From contig NZ_JBPSEH010000003.1 of NCBI RefSeq assembly GCF_051488685.1, forward strand, positions 124,001 to 188,000: DNA of 64,000 nt, read 5' to 3'. A model generated the notes under the pieces. It saw nothing but the letters and a program-made list of their open reading frames with translations. It was not told the DNA's origin and searched no databases. Positions 9,785 through 19,082 of the stretch are shown in pieces (the first letter of the stretch is position 1; the number at the start of each line of letters is the position of its first letter). The DNA comes from Melioribacter sp051488685 (GTDB lineage Bacteria > Bacteroidota > Ignavibacteria > Ignavibacteriales > Melioribacteraceae). The position numbers and the translations under genes were made by a program.

Positions 9785-9871
9785 CGGAGAGGGAGGGATT
9801 CGAACCCCCGTGGCGCGTAAGCACCAAACGGTTTTCAAGACCGCCGCATTCAACCACTCTGCCACCTCTCC
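9785..9871 (-). tRNA. tRNA-Ser (anticodon UGA)
   Basis: On the minus strand the 87-nt sequence begins GGAGAGGTGGCAGAGTGG and folds into a class II tRNA. The acceptor stem is GGAGAGG/CCTCTCC, and the anticodon loop CTTGAAA carries TGA (UCA codons). There is a long serine-type variable arm (TTTGGTGCTTACGCGCCAC) and the T-loop GGTTCGAATCC. The discriminator is G, as expected for serine tRNAs. The 3' CCA is not encoded. Confidence 0.95.
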
Positions 9872-10095
9872 TAATATTTTATGTCTAAGTTTTAAAATGC
9901 GCCACCTATCCGTTTATGTCAGACAGGCGACCACACTGCCAATTTTTATCTTTAATTATGAGTCTTAATAAAAGACGGTCACAAGATTACGAAATTTTAT
10001 TGAATTTCTCCATTGAAAAAAGTAGTCTTCATTTTGCCGAGTATATTTCTCGTCCAAAATTTATATGTTACTATCCGAATTATTTTTTTATTGGC

Positions 10096-10998
10096 ATGGG
10101 ACAAATCAATATCAAACAATCAGCGCGGAATATTATCGAGTCGGTCCACAAAAAAATTACGGAAAGTGGCTTTAATTCTTCGAATATTGAAGAAAAAAAA
10201 TACAACTATGAATTCATAGTCAATTTCAGTGGGAAAAAAATAAAAATTCAAGTTTACTTCGGCAAAAAAGGAAACACAATTGTTCTTCAGGGTGACCAAA
10301 ATTCGTACGAATATAATAGAATCAAAAGTGTAGTTTTCGACGAAAGTCCACCTGAAATTACGAATGATAATATTGAATACGATGAATATATTGGCACAGA
10401 CGAATGCGGCAAAGGCGACTACTTCGGACCACTGGTAGTTGCTGCAGTCTATGTAAATAAAGAGACTTCAAAAATATTGAGGAAATTGGGAGTGCGTGAT
10501 AGCAAGGATTTAAGCGATTCACGGATTAATTCATTAGCACCGGAAATTATCTCAATTATTAAAAAAGATAATTATGAGGTTTACTCGCTGGAACCTGCTG
10601 AATATAATAAAAAGTATGAAGAGTTCAGAAACCTTAACTCACTTCTCACTTACTGCCATTCAAAAGTGGTGAGCAAACTTCTAAACCGAGTAAAATGTAA
10701 TCTTGTAATTACAGATAAATTCAGCAACAGAGAATTAAATATTCATCCTTCAATTAACACGGTAAATGTAAAAGTCATTATGGAAACAGGAGCTGAAAAA
10801 TATACGGGTGTAGCAGCGGCATCAATACTTGCAAGGTATAAGTTTAACGAGTGGTTTATAATGCAAAAAGAGCGGTTCGGAATTGAACTGCCCAAGGGTT
10901 CATCCTTCAACGTTATAAACGCTGCTGCAAAATTTGAGACTGTAGAATTAGAAAAAATTGCTAAATTACATTTTAAAGTAACACAAAAATTACGATAA
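10096..10998 (+). CDS. rnhC: ribonuclease HIII
   Basis: The enzyme cleaves RNA in RNA/DNA hybrids. I choose the ATG at 10096 (300 residues) because the family N-terminal TBP-like substrate-binding domain begins there (MGQINIKQSARNII) and the length then matches typical RNase HIII (about 300). The frame is open further upstream to an ATG at 9916, but that extension is not family-like. The catalytic core starts with YIGTDECGKGDYFGPLVVAA, which supplies the first Asp and Glu; KDLSD and VITDKF follow with further acidic residues, and the GAEKYTGVAAASILAR segment is typical. There is no clear ribosome binding site before 10096, so the exact start is the weak point. It is followed 27 bp later by phosphofructokinase on the same strand. 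Confidence 0.88.
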   Translation: MGQINIKQSARNIIESVHKKITESGFNSSNIEEKKYNYEFIVNFSGKKIKIQVYFGKKGNTIVLQGDQNSYEYNRIKSVVFDESPPEITNDNIEYDEYIGTDECGKGDYFGPLVVAAVYVNKETSKILRKLGVRDSKDLSDSRINSLAPEIISIIKKDNYEVYSLEPAEYNKKYEEFRNLNSLLTYCHSKVVSKLLNRVKCNLVITDKFSNRELNIHPSINTVNVKVIMETGAEKYTGVAAASILARYKFNEWFIMQKERFGIELPKGSSFNVINAAAKFETVELEKIAKLHFKVTQKLR

Positions 10999-11025
10999 TA
11001 AAACCGACTTAAAGTAAGGTGTATT

Positions 11026-12129
11026 ATGCCAGCAAAAAAAATAAAAAGGATTGGAATCTTAACGGGCGGAGGAGATTGCCCCGGATTGAATGCAGTAATT
11101 CGAGGAGTAACAAAACCAGCTTTAGATAACGGCTTGACTGTTCTGGGCATTCTGGACGGATTTGAGGGATTGGTAGAAGGCAAAGCAATGGAGCTTTACA
11201 ACAAAGACGTTTCGGGAATACTTGCAACGGGTGGAACAATTTTGGGTTCTTCAAATAAGGGCGATCCATTTCACTGGCCTGAAGAAGTGGAAGGTAAAAT
11301 TAAAATAATGAATCGCTCGAAAGATGCAGTACGAAATTATGAAGCATGGAATCTCGATGCCATTATAGCAATTGGTGGCGATGGGACTATGCATATTTCA
11401 CATCAGCTTAGCCAGATGGGCATGAACGTAGTTGGTGTCCCCAAAACTATCGACAACGATCTCGATGCCACTGATCTTACATTTGGACACGATTCAGCAG
11501 TTTATGTGGTAGCCGAGGCGCTCGACAGACTTCATACCACTGCTTCATCTCACCATCGTGTAATGGTTATCGAAGTAATGGGCAGATATGCCGGCTGGAT
11601 AGCTTTAAACGGTGGTCTTGCAGGCGGAGCCGATGTAATTCTGATACCCGAAATTCCATTCGAATGGGAAGCAATTTATGACAAGGTTCTAATGCGCAAT
11701 ATGATGGGCAAACGTTTCAGTATTGTTTGCGTAGCCGAAGGCGCAAAATCTAAAGACGGCACAATGATTATGAAAGGCAAAGACATTAAACGAACCGACC
11801 CTATTCAGCTCGGTGGTATAGGCGAATATGTTGCAAAAAAAATCAGTGAGAATACGGGTCTCGAAACACGCTATACAGTTCTTGGACATCTTCAAAGAGG
11901 TGGCAGTCCAACTCCATTCGATCGTATATTATCAACAAAATTCGGTACACAAGCTATTCAGCTCGCCATTAAAGGACAGTTCGGCAAAATGGTCGCTTTG
12001 AAAGGAAATGAAATAAAAAGTGTAAATATTGTCGATGCAATTGCCAAACAAAAACACGTAAAAAAAACCGATCAGGGAGTTCTTGCAGCTAAAGCAGTTG
12101 GTGTTTGTTTCGGTACGAAAGAATTGTAA
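11026..12129 (+). CDS. pfkA: 6-phosphofructokinase
   Basis: The 367-residue enzyme phosphorylates fructose 6-phosphate, the committing step of glycolysis. The N-terminal nucleotide loop is GILTGGGDCPGLNAVIRG and the phosphoryl-donor loop is IGGDGTMHIS. The catalytic PKTIDNDLDATD and substrate segments SSHHRVMVIEVMGRYAGW and LGHLQRGGSPTPFDR are all present. The glycine in GGDGT (E. coli position 104) together with lysine in PKTIDND (position 124) is the combination found in ATP-using enzymes of the PPi-PFK-related group, so ATP is the likely donor, although group members can differ. It is preceded by an AAGG ribosome site and followed by a rho-independent terminator at 12199. The pathway partner pyruvate kinase is at 60440 in this window. 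Confidence 0.93.
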   Translation: MPAKKIKRIGILTGGGDCPGLNAVIRGVTKPALDNGLTVLGILDGFEGLVEGKAMELYNKDVSGILATGGTILGSSNKGDPFHWPEEVEGKIKIMNRSKDAVRNYEAWNLDAIIAIGGDGTMHISHQLSQMGMNVVGVPKTIDNDLDATDLTFGHDSAVYVVAEALDRLHTTASSHHRVMVIEVMGRYAGWIALNGGLAGGADVILIPEIPFEWEAIYDKVLMRNMMGKRFSIVCVAEGAKSKDGTMIMKGKDIKRTDPIQLGGIGEYVAKKISENTGLETRYTVLGHLQRGGSPTPFDRILSTKFGTQAIQLAIKGQFGKMVALKGNEIKSVNIVDAIAKQKHVKKTDQGVLAAKAVGVCFGTKEL

Positions 12130-12198
12130 TTTTTTTATGAATTTTATTATCATTGTGACATCAATAAACAATTTTTTTAAAAATATCTCACTACTTGC

Positions 12199-12226
12199 AA
12201 TCCCGCATTCTGCGGGATTTGTTTTT
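12199..12226 (+). terminator. rho-independent terminator after pfkA
   Basis: An AATCCCGCA/TGCGGGATT stem with a short TTC loop is followed by TGTTTTT. It lies 70 bp after the phosphofructokinase stop and just before the next gene. Confidence 0.85.
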
Positions 12227-12248
12227 ATAATTATCAGGATGCAGTCAA

Positions 12249-12689
12249 ATGTATAGACTTCTGTTATTATTTATTTTGAGCTTTTCATTAATCAATGCTC
12301 AAAGTACGTCAGGTTCAAAAGAATATAAATTTAAGTACGATTCTTTAACCGTTCAGAAAAAAAATCTTCAGCAAAACAAGTCGATTTTGAAAACCGAAAT
12401 TGATTCTCTTAAAAACGAAAGTAAAAAGCTCGATTTATTAATTGAAAAAGCCGAGAGAGATATCGAAGCAATTTATATTAAAAAATTCGGACGTAAATAC
12501 GGTAGCCGTGTTTATCATAAACAGATATGGAAAGGAATGACCGATAAGATGCTGAATGCTGGTTGGGGCAAGCCCGACAGAATCGAGAAAAACGTGGAAA
12601 AGTGGGGCGTTTTTACTCAGTGGTATTACGGAAAAATTATCTTCTTTTTCAGGGACGGAAAACTAATTGACTGGGAAGAAGAAAAGTAG
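12249..12689 (+). CDS. small secreted protein with coiled coil, unknown function
   Basis: This 146-residue product starts with a signal peptide (LLLLFILSFSLINAQS). A strongly charged, probably coiled-coil segment follows (about residues 28-78; KKNLQQNKSILKTEIDSLKN). The C-terminal half carries GWGKPDRIEKNVEKWGVFTQWYYG, a pattern similar to SmpA/BamE-like or DUF2845-type small domains in which a Gly-x-Pro turn is followed by a Trp/Tyr-rich strand. Export to the periplasm or outer membrane is expected. It is isolated between the pfkA terminator and uvrA, 90 bp upstream of the latter, and has only a weak ribosome site. I do not recognise a specific family. Confidence 0.75.
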   Translation: MYRLLLLFILSFSLINAQSTSGSKEYKFKYDSLTVQKKNLQQNKSILKTEIDSLKNESKKLDLLIEKAERDIEAIYIKKFGRKYGSRVYHKQIWKGMTDKMLNAGWGKPDRIEKNVEKWGVFTQWYYGKIIFFFRDGKLIDWEEEK

Positions 12690-12779
12690 TTTTTCTGACC
12701 GATCTTTTCGCCTTTGTCCTGAAAGAAAATCTTCTAACTAATTCGTAACTTACTGGTTACGATTTTTCTAAAATTACTT

Positions 12780-15560
12780 ATGACATTCGATAATAAAAAA
12801 ATAATAATAAAAGGGGCCAGACAACATAATTTAAAGAACATCTCCCTCGAAATACCTAAAAACAAATTGATTGTATTTACCGGCGTAAGTGGTAGTGGTA
12901 AATCTTCGCTTGTATTCGACACCATTTATGCGGAGGGACAGCGTCGTTATGTCGAAAGCCTTTCCTCTTATGCACGTCAGTTCCTCGAAAGGATGAACAA
13001 GCCTGATGTCGATATCATACAGGGCATTTCTCCAGCCGTAGCAATTGAACAGAAGACCACAGCACGGAATCCCCGCTCGACTGTTGCCACTTCCACCGAA
13101 ATCTATGATTATTTACGTTTATTATTCGCCAGAATTGGAAAAACAATTTGCTTTGTTTGCGGTAACGAGGTTAAAAAAGATACGGTTACTACCGTTTGCG
13201 AGTGGCTCGAAAATCAGGATGAAAATGGCAAATACTATCTCGGCTTCCCGATACATCCGCACGAAAAACGGACTGTTATTGAAGAAATAGAATTACTGAA
13301 AAAGAAAGGTTTCTTTAGATTAATTGTAAATAATAAATTCGTCGACTTAAGCGAACTCGAAAGTTTTCAAGAATTTGCAGGAATCGATAAAAGCGATATT
13401 GTTGTTGTGCTCGACAGATTTAAGATAAAGAAGGGAAAAGTACGCGAATTATTGGCCGAGTCGATTGAGATTGCATTTAAAGAGGGCGAAGGAAGATTAC
13501 TTATCGTTAACGCAGATAATTTCGAAAGGAAAAATTTCAACCGCTTTTATGAATGTTGTGGAATCAAATACGAAGAGCCAGAACCTCGATTTTTCTCATT
13601 CAACAATCCATACGGCGCATGTCCAGTCTGTCAGGGATTTGGCAAAACGATGGATTACGATATGAATTTGATAGTTCCAGATCCATCTTTAAGTATAAGC
13701 GAAGGCGCAATAGCCCCATGGCGCACTCCAAAATTCAGCAAGTATCTCAGACAATTAATAAGAAACAATAAGTATAAAATTCCCCTCGATAAACCGTTCA
13801 AGGATTTGAGCGAAAAACAGGTTGAAATTATTAAAAATGGGTACGATGGTTTCGACGGCATTGATGGCTTTTTCAAAGAACTTGAAAAGCATACGTATAA
13901 AATGCACATCCGAATCCTGCTGAGTAAATACAGAGGCTATACTGTATGTCATGCTTGCAAAGGTTCACGATTAAGAAGAGAAGCTCTCCAGGTAAAAATA
14001 AGTGGACTTTCAATTTTCGATATTGTAAAAATGTCGATAGAAAAAGCTCACGAATTTTTTCTTAACCTTCGATTGAGCGATTACGATAAAGCAATTGCAC
14101 AGCGGATTTACGATGAGATTTTAAAAAGACTTACATTTTTAAACGAAGTTGGACTGGGATACCTTACATTAGACCGTCTCAGCAGTACACTTTCTGGCGG
14201 TGAAACTCAAAGAATTAATCTTGCCACGTCTCTGGGTTCTGCCCTGATGGGAACTTTATATGTGCTCGATGAACCTTCAATAGGACTCCATCCGAGAGAT
14301 AATACAAGGTTGATAAAAATTCTTAAATCGCTACGGGATATTGGAAATACCGTACTTGTAGTAGAGCACGATCCTGAAATGATGAAAGAAGCCGATCTGA
14401 TTTACGACATGGGACCGAAGGCAGGATTAAACGGCGGAGAAATTGTTGCCTACGGCTTATACAGTGAAATTATCAAAAATCCCAACTCGCTCACAGGCAA
14501 ATATTTGTCGGGCAAACTTAAAATTCCAATACCCGAAAGGAGAAACACTTCCAAAACAGAGACTATAAAAATAATTGGTGCGCGAGAAAACAATCTAAAA
14601 AATATTACAGTCGAATTTCCCTTGAGAAAATTTGTTGTAGTTACCGGCGTGAGTGGTTCAGGAAAAAGTACACTTGTGCACGACATTCTCTACGGTGGGC
14701 TTGAAAAATTAAAGGGAGGCAATCCACCCAAAGTAGGTAAATTCGATTCAATTGAAGGAGCGCGATATATTGACAACATAGAAATCGTCGACCAGTCGCC
14801 TATCGGAAAATCACCTCGATCAAATCCGATCAGCTATGTGAAAGGGTATGAACTGATACGTGAAATATTTGCATCGACTCCACAAGCAAGAGCGCGCGGT
14901 TATAAACCTGGCTACTTTTCGTTCAATGTTCCCGGAGGTAGATGCGAAACCTGTGAAGGTGACGGTTTCGTAAAAATCGAAATGCAGTTTCTCGCAGATA
15001 TATTCCTCGAGTGCGACGATTGTAAAGGTACGCGCTTCAAAAAGGAAGTGCGTGAAATTACATATAAAGGCAAAAATATAGTTGATGTACTAAATATGAC
15101 TGTCGACGAAGCTCTTGAATTTTTTACGAACAACGACAAGTTAAAGGATATTTTGCAGACTCTTTCCGACGTCGGGTTGGGCTATATTAAATTGGGACAG
15201 CCCTCGACTACCCTATCAGGGGGCGAGGCACAGAGAGTTAAACTTGCTTCTCATCTTGTGCAACATCGAAAAAATCAACATACTCTCTTTATCTTCGACG
15301 AACCCACTACTGGTTTACATTTCGACGATATAAGCAAATTGCTGAAGAGTTTTCAAATGCTTATTGCAAATAAAAATTCTGTAGTAATTATCGAACACAA
15401 TCTCGATGTTATAAAATGCGCCGATTACATAATAGATCTGGGGCCCGAAGCAGGTGAACGAGGCGGCGAGGTAGTTGCAACGGGCACGCCAGAAGAAATT
15501 ATCGAATGCAGTAGATCGTATACCGGACAATTCCTGAAATCTTATTTAGAAAATAATTAA
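12780..15560 (+). CDS. uvrA: excinuclease ABC subunit A
   Basis: The 926-residue protein is the damage-recognition ATPase of nucleotide excision repair, acting with UvrB. It has two ABC modules: Walker A motifs GVSGSGKSSL near residue 36 and GVSGSGKSTL near residue 624, and signature/Walker B pairs LSGGETQR...VLDEPSIGLH and LSGGEAQR...IFDEPTTGLH. UvrA-specific elements include QRRYVESLSSYARQFLERM. The zinc modules are visible as CPVCQGFG in the first half and CETCEGDG...CDDCKGTRF in the second. Length is normal for the family. The EVE-domain gene starts 11 bp after its stop and is probably co-transcribed. The photolyase at 22830 is a second UV-repair gene in the window. Confidence 0.98.
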   Translation: MTFDNKKIIIKGARQHNLKNISLEIPKNKLIVFTGVSGSGKSSLVFDTIYAEGQRRYVESLSSYARQFLERMNKPDVDIIQGISPAVAIEQKTTARNPRSTVATSTEIYDYLRLLFARIGKTICFVCGNEVKKDTVTTVCEWLENQDENGKYYLGFPIHPHEKRTVIEEIELLKKKGFFRLIVNNKFVDLSELESFQEFAGIDKSDIVVVLDRFKIKKGKVRELLAESIEIAFKEGEGRLLIVNADNFERKNFNRFYECCGIKYEEPEPRFFSFNNPYGACPVCQGFGKTMDYDMNLIVPDPSLSISEGAIAPWRTPKFSKYLRQLIRNNKYKIPLDKPFKDLSEKQVEIIKNGYDGFDGIDGFFKELEKHTYKMHIRILLSKYRGYTVCHACKGSRLRREALQVKISGLSIFDIVKMSIEKAHEFFLNLRLSDYDKAIAQRIYDEILKRLTFLNEVGLGYLTLDRLSSTLSGGETQRINLATSLGSALMGTLYVLDEPSIGLHPRDNTRLIKILKSLRDIGNTVLVVEHDPEMMKEADLIYDMGPKAGLNGGEIVAYGLYSEIIKNPNSLTGKYLSGKLKIPIPERRNTSKTETIKIIGARENNLKNITVEFPLRKFVVVTGVSGSGKSTLVHDILYGGLEKLKGGNPPKVGKFDSIEGARYIDNIEIVDQSPIGKSPRSNPISYVKGYELIREIFASTPQARARGYKPGYFSFNVPGGRCETCEGDGFVKIEMQFLADIFLECDDCKGTRFKKEVREITYKGKNIVDVLNMTVDEALEFFTNNDKLKDILQTLSDVGLGYIKLGQPSTTLSGGEAQRVKLASHLVQHRKNQHTLFIFDEPTTGLHFDDISKLLKSFQMLIANKNSVVIIEHNLDVIKCADYIIDLGPEAGERGGEVVATGTPEEIIECSRSYTGQFLKSYLENN

Positions 15561-15571
15561 CAGGAGGGTAA

Positions 15572-16033
15572 ATGAAATACTGGCTTATGAAAACTGAACC
15601 AGATGTTTTTTCGATAGATGATCTATCAAAAAGCAAAAACCAGACAACATTCTGGGACGGCGTAAGAAATTATCAAGCGCGTAATTTTATGCGGGACGAA
15701 ATGAAGAAAGGCGACCTGGTGATATTTTATCACAGCAATGCAAAACCGCCTGCAGCAGTTGGAATTTGTACCGTCGTTAAAGAAGGATACCCCGATTTTA
15801 CTGCTTTTGACCCGGACGACAAACATTACGACCCCAAAAGTAAAAAAGACAATCCCACATGGTACATGGTCGACATTAAACTTATAAAGAAATTCACCCG
15901 TGCCGTAACTCTGGATGATATTAAACAAAACCCTAAATTGAAAAATATGAAACTCGTACAGAAGGGAAATCGACTATCGGTATTGCCTCTTACAAAAGAG
16001 GAATATGAAGAAATAGTTCGAATGGGGAGCTAA
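15572..16033 (+). CDS. EVE domain-containing protein
   Basis: The 153-residue product is a single EVE (PUA-like, Thy28/YTH-related) domain. It opens with MKYWLMKTEPDVFSIDDL, has WDGVRNYQARNFMRDEMKKGD, and continues with FYHSNAKPPAAVGICTVV and NPTWYMVDIKLI, all hallmark segments. EVE domains are known or proposed to bind modified bases in DNA or RNA; the ligand here is not known. A strong AGGAGG ribosome site precedes the ATG, only 11 bp after uvrA, so translation as the second gene of a uvrA operon is likely. A long inverted repeat closes the unit downstream. Confidence 0.92.
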   Translation: MKYWLMKTEPDVFSIDDLSKSKNQTTFWDGVRNYQARNFMRDEMKKGDLVIFYHSNAKPPAAVGICTVVKEGYPDFTAFDPDDKHYDPKSKKDNPTWYMVDIKLIKKFTRAVTLDDIKQNPKLKNMKLVQKGNRLSVLPLTKEEYEEIVRMGS

Positions 16034-16066
16034 AATAATTTTAAGGGTCTTGTATAATATAAAATA

Positions 16067-16129
16067 TTTGAGGGAATCCATTTTAATCAAAATCACAAAT
16101 TTTATGAACTAAAAATGGACTCCCTCAAA
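16067..16129. terminator. long inverted repeat between convergent genes
   Basis: 18-bp arms (16067-16084 and 16112-16129) pair at 17 of 18 positions (TTTGAGGGAATCCATTTT against TTTGAGGGAGTCCATTTT), with a 27-nt loop. It lies between the convergent EVE gene and the receptor gene, so it probably ends transcription from both sides. The arm length is unusual for a simple terminator. Confidence 0.6.
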
Positions 16130-16146
16130 AACCCTGTATATTTTAT

Positions 16147-18441
16147 TTACAGTTTCAATCCAAGATTAATATAGAATGTTCTGGGATAAGAAGGCCCGTA
16201 AACATAACCGGGATCTCTATTTACACCGTAGTCAAGGTCGTTCTGATATTGGTCAAAAATATTTTTTACACCAAGAGACAATTGTGTAAGGAGATTATCC
16301 ATCAGTTCAAGTTGATAATTGAGTGAGAAGTCGAATTCAATAAATTCTTTACTCCGTTTAACTTCGATCAATGGATTTTCTTGATAATCAACTGAAATTT
16401 CGTGAGGGACATACATTTTGCCCGTATATTTTGCTGCGGTAAAAAAACTTAACTTATCCGAGTAATCATAAGCAATTCTTATATATCCAAAAATGTCGGG
16501 TGTTCTGAGAAACTCCTTAATATTATAATCTTCCTGTATATCGTCAAACTCATTTTTCTTAAATGTAAAGCCGGAACGGATTTCAAGTTTGTTTAAAGGC
16601 TTAATACCAAAATCGATTTCAATTCCTTTTACGTTTGCGCCACTGCTATTAATCCTTTCCCAATACTCAACAGCCCCGTCTGTTGCGACAAACTCTTCAC
16701 TGTAAGCACCTGATAAACGCGTGTAAAATAAAGTTATTCCTGAAAGTAAAGGAATATTCCCGACAAAATCCTGGAATTCTGCGCCGAATGTATAAGAGTA
16801 ACTTTTTTCTTCTTTTAGTCCCGTCGAATTACGTATAACTCGCTGCATTCCTTCGAGTCCGCAAATATGCAAATCCTCATTGAAGATTTGCGGTGCTTTG
16901 AAACCTGTTGTAAATCCCATTCTCAGATTCAATGCATTCCACAATTTCATCTTAGCATTTAGGCGAGGACTGAATATCCAACTGCTAAGAGCTGAATGTT
17001 TGTCAAAACGCACACCGGCAACAATCTGGAGCTGTTCATCGCTATCGAAAGAAATTTCATCCTGCAAATAGAAGCCGAAATTCCTGAATATTTCATCAAC
17101 ATAATATTTATCATTAGAAACACTTTTATCTAATAGTTTATCATAATTGTATTGAATACCGGCGGTTATGATTTGTCCACTTAAATAATAATTAGCCTGC
17201 ATACCGATTGAATATAACGGATTATCAGAGTAACCGTAATATTTAAGTGCTTCAAGCTTTGATTCCGGTGTATTATCTGATAATCCTCCGTAGTAAGAAT
17301 TCCTTTCCAGCAAACTAAAAGCATAATTTATTTTATACTCAAATGATGCACCAATTTTTTGATTCCATTTAACTTTACCGCCCCATTTATCGTGTTTAGT
17401 CCATTCTGCAATAGAAGCTTCGTGGACAGGTTTATCGAAATCCCCGCCACCTCTCCTATCTTCGACGATTCGATGAAGCGAAAATTGTAATTCAGAATAA
17501 TTATCAGGTCTTAAATATCCGTTAAAACCGATTGTTTCGTTTTTAAGTTTTCCAAGTTCAGAATAGCCATCTCCATTCCTGTCATAACTTCCACGGTTTC
17601 TGGTAGAACCGAATACATAGATTCCAGTTTTATTGTCATTGCTAACAATTTCTGCAATTGCTCCAATTTGATTATCCGGAGAACCATCGACCCAATAGCC
17701 ATTATAATAAACCTTAGTGCCATTAAATGCTGGACGACGTGTCATCATGTTAATTGTTCCTGCAACTGCACCGCCGCCATATAATGCCGAACCACCTCCT
17801 TTTACTATTTCTATCTGTTCAATCATTTCCTGCGGATAGTGTTCCAGACCATACACTCCACCCAGAGAACTTATTACTGGATCCCCATCGATTAAGATTT
17901 GTGAATATTTGCCGTCAAAACCGAGTATTCGTACCTGTGTAAAGTTACAATTATTGCAGTCGTTCTCAACCATAACGCCTGTCTGGAGTCCTAACGCCTG
18001 AGCAAGATTACATGCATTTTGCTGTTGAATTAATTTTTTGGGTACTATTTCAGTTTTTACCGACGTATTCTCATAAAGATGTAATGAATTCGTTCCTGTT
18101 ACCACTATCGAACCCATTTCTATTAATGCTGGTTTTAACTCAAAAGTAATGTTATCTATCTTATCAACCACTGTGTAAATAATCGATTGGTAGCCAACCA
18201 TAGAGATAATCAATACCGGTTTTTCTATCGCAATTCTCCTTAATTCGAAATATCCGTTAATATCTGTAGCAGTACCGAAATTGGTCATTTTTACAATTAC
18301 ATTAGCACCAACAAGCGGTTCTTTTGTTATTGCATCTATAACTTTACCGGTTATATTTATTCCATTGCCGGAATAGGACATTAGAGGCTGATTTAATGAT
18401 AAAATAATAGTTATTATTATAATAATACGGATCATATTCAT
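16147..18441 (-). CDS. TonB-dependent receptor of the heme locus
   Basis: The 764-residue protein has a signal peptide ending near SLNQPLMSYS and a CarboxypepD_reg-like domain (about 28-110; VIDAITKEPLVGANVIVKM). A plug domain follows with VVTGTNSLHLYENTSVKTE and IRILGFDGKYSQILIDGDP, then EMIEQIEIVKGGGSALYGGGAVAGTINM, and a barrel ending in an aromatic C-terminus (PRTFYINLGLKL). It is the last gene of the minus-strand heme-uptake unit, 55 bp after the exported chelatase. A CxxC pair in the plug (ENDCNNCNFTQ) is unusual and could bind metal or be oxidised. It may transport heme, a tetrapyrrole or another metal chelate; the ligand is inferred from context. Confidence 0.9.
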   Translation of the reverse strand: MNMIRIIIIITIILSLNQPLMSYSGNGINITGKVIDAITKEPLVGANVIVKMTNFGTATDINGYFELRRIAIEKPVLIISMVGYQSIIYTVVDKIDNITFELKPALIEMGSIVVTGTNSLHLYENTSVKTEIVPKKLIQQQNACNLAQALGLQTGVMVENDCNNCNFTQVRILGFDGKYSQILIDGDPVISSLGGVYGLEHYPQEMIEQIEIVKGGGSALYGGGAVAGTINMMTRRPAFNGTKVYYNGYWVDGSPDNQIGAIAEIVSNDNKTGIYVFGSTRNRGSYDRNGDGYSELGKLKNETIGFNGYLRPDNYSELQFSLHRIVEDRRGGGDFDKPVHEASIAEWTKHDKWGGKVKWNQKIGASFEYKINYAFSLLERNSYYGGLSDNTPESKLEALKYYGYSDNPLYSIGMQANYYLSGQIITAGIQYNYDKLLDKSVSNDKYYVDEIFRNFGFYLQDEISFDSDEQLQIVAGVRFDKHSALSSWIFSPRLNAKMKLWNALNLRMGFTTGFKAPQIFNEDLHICGLEGMQRVIRNSTGLKEEKSYSYTFGAEFQDFVGNIPLLSGITLFYTRLSGAYSEEFVATDGAVEYWERINSSGANVKGIEIDFGIKPLNKLEIRSGFTFKKNEFDDIQEDYNIKEFLRTPDIFGYIRIAYDYSDKLSFFTAAKYTGKMYVPHEISVDYQENPLIEVKRSKEFIEFDFSLNYQLELMDNLLTQLSLGVKNIFDQYQNDLDYGVNRDPGYVYGPSYPRTFYINLGLKL

Positions 18442-18469
18442 TACTCCATGATTCTAATTCTAAAGCAAT

Positions 18470-18491
18470 AGAACCGGCAAATGCCGGTTCT
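18470..18491. other. intercistronic hairpin
   Basis: A perfect stem AGAACCGGC/GCCGGTTCT with a 4-nt loop lies between the chelatase and the downstream receptor gene. It lacks a strong T-run on the minus strand, so attenuation or an mRNA-processing site is as likely as full termination. Confidence 0.55.
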
Positions 18492-18496
18492 GTAAG

Positions 18497-19063
18497 TTAT
18501 TTTTCGACAAAATGAATTAGATGTGCATTGATAAAATTCGCCAGAGCTTCCTGGCTGTAAGGCCAGGCATAGATAATTCTAATCTCAGGGTGTTCTTCCT
18601 GAAAAATTTCAATTGCGGCGGGAATATCTTTCTCGGAATGCCCGCCGCCAGGAGTGAACATTATGCTAGTTACAAGGATTAAATCTGGATTATCAAGCAA
18701 AATCTTATTAAGTGCTTCTTCTACTGTAGGGGCACACATTTCGTTGAATGCATAATGGACAGAATGGAAATTCTTAAATTTATTTCTAAATATTTCTACT
18801 ATTTTAATAAAGCCAGCCCAATATGGATCGTTTTCTTCATTTCTTGGCCAGTTACGTAATTCATTTTCGATTTTTTCGGCTTCCGGGGAGTGACTCTCGT
18901 GTAATTTGAAATACTCTTTCAGTTTTGGAAAATCGCTGGCAGGAGCGCCGTGTCCCACAATTAATACAGACACTTTTTTGCTCTCTCCTGCCATTCCCAG
19001 GAGATTAGAATAGGATAAAACAAATGTAATTAATATGCTAAGAAAAATTATTTTTATTTTCAT
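18497..19063 (-). CDS. exported CbiK/CbiX-type tetrapyrrole chelatase
   Basis: The 188-residue product starts at the ATG at 19063, which has an AGGA ribosome site and gives a signal peptide (MKIKIIFLSILITFVLSYS); the open frame extends upstream without a plausible start. The mature part begins VSVLIVGHGAP, the chelatase family opening with the metal-ligand histidine, and contains VHYAFNEMCAPTVEEAL and VTSIMFTPGGGHSEKDIPAAIE, where the second conserved histidine sits. This resembles single-domain sirohydrochlorin cobaltochelatases, but export is unusual: the known parallel is the periplasmic CbiK of Desulfovibrio, proposed to serve heme or iron traffic. Here it lies between HmuY and a receptor, so a role in heme/tetrapyrrole binding or demetallation is inferred. 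Confidence 0.85.
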   Translation of the reverse strand: MKIKIIFLSILITFVLSYSNLLGMAGESKKVSVLIVGHGAPASDFPKLKEYFKLHESHSPEAEKIENELRNWPRNEENDPYWAGFIKIVEIFRNKFKNFHSVHYAFNEMCAPTVEEALNKILLDNPDLILVTSIMFTPGGGHSEKDIPAAIEIFQEEHPEIRIIYAWPYSQEALANFINAHLIHFVEK

Positions 19064-19082
19064 TTCATGTTCCTTTCGTTTT

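Noticed and set aside
9762..9968. Plus-strand frame across the tRNA-Ser gene
   Set aside because: It runs antisense through the tRNA and has the known spurious peptide pattern produced by tRNA complements.
9916..10095. 60-residue N-terminal extension of RNase HIII
   Set aside because: The extension does not match the family start and would make the protein unusually long; the ATG at 10096 fits better.
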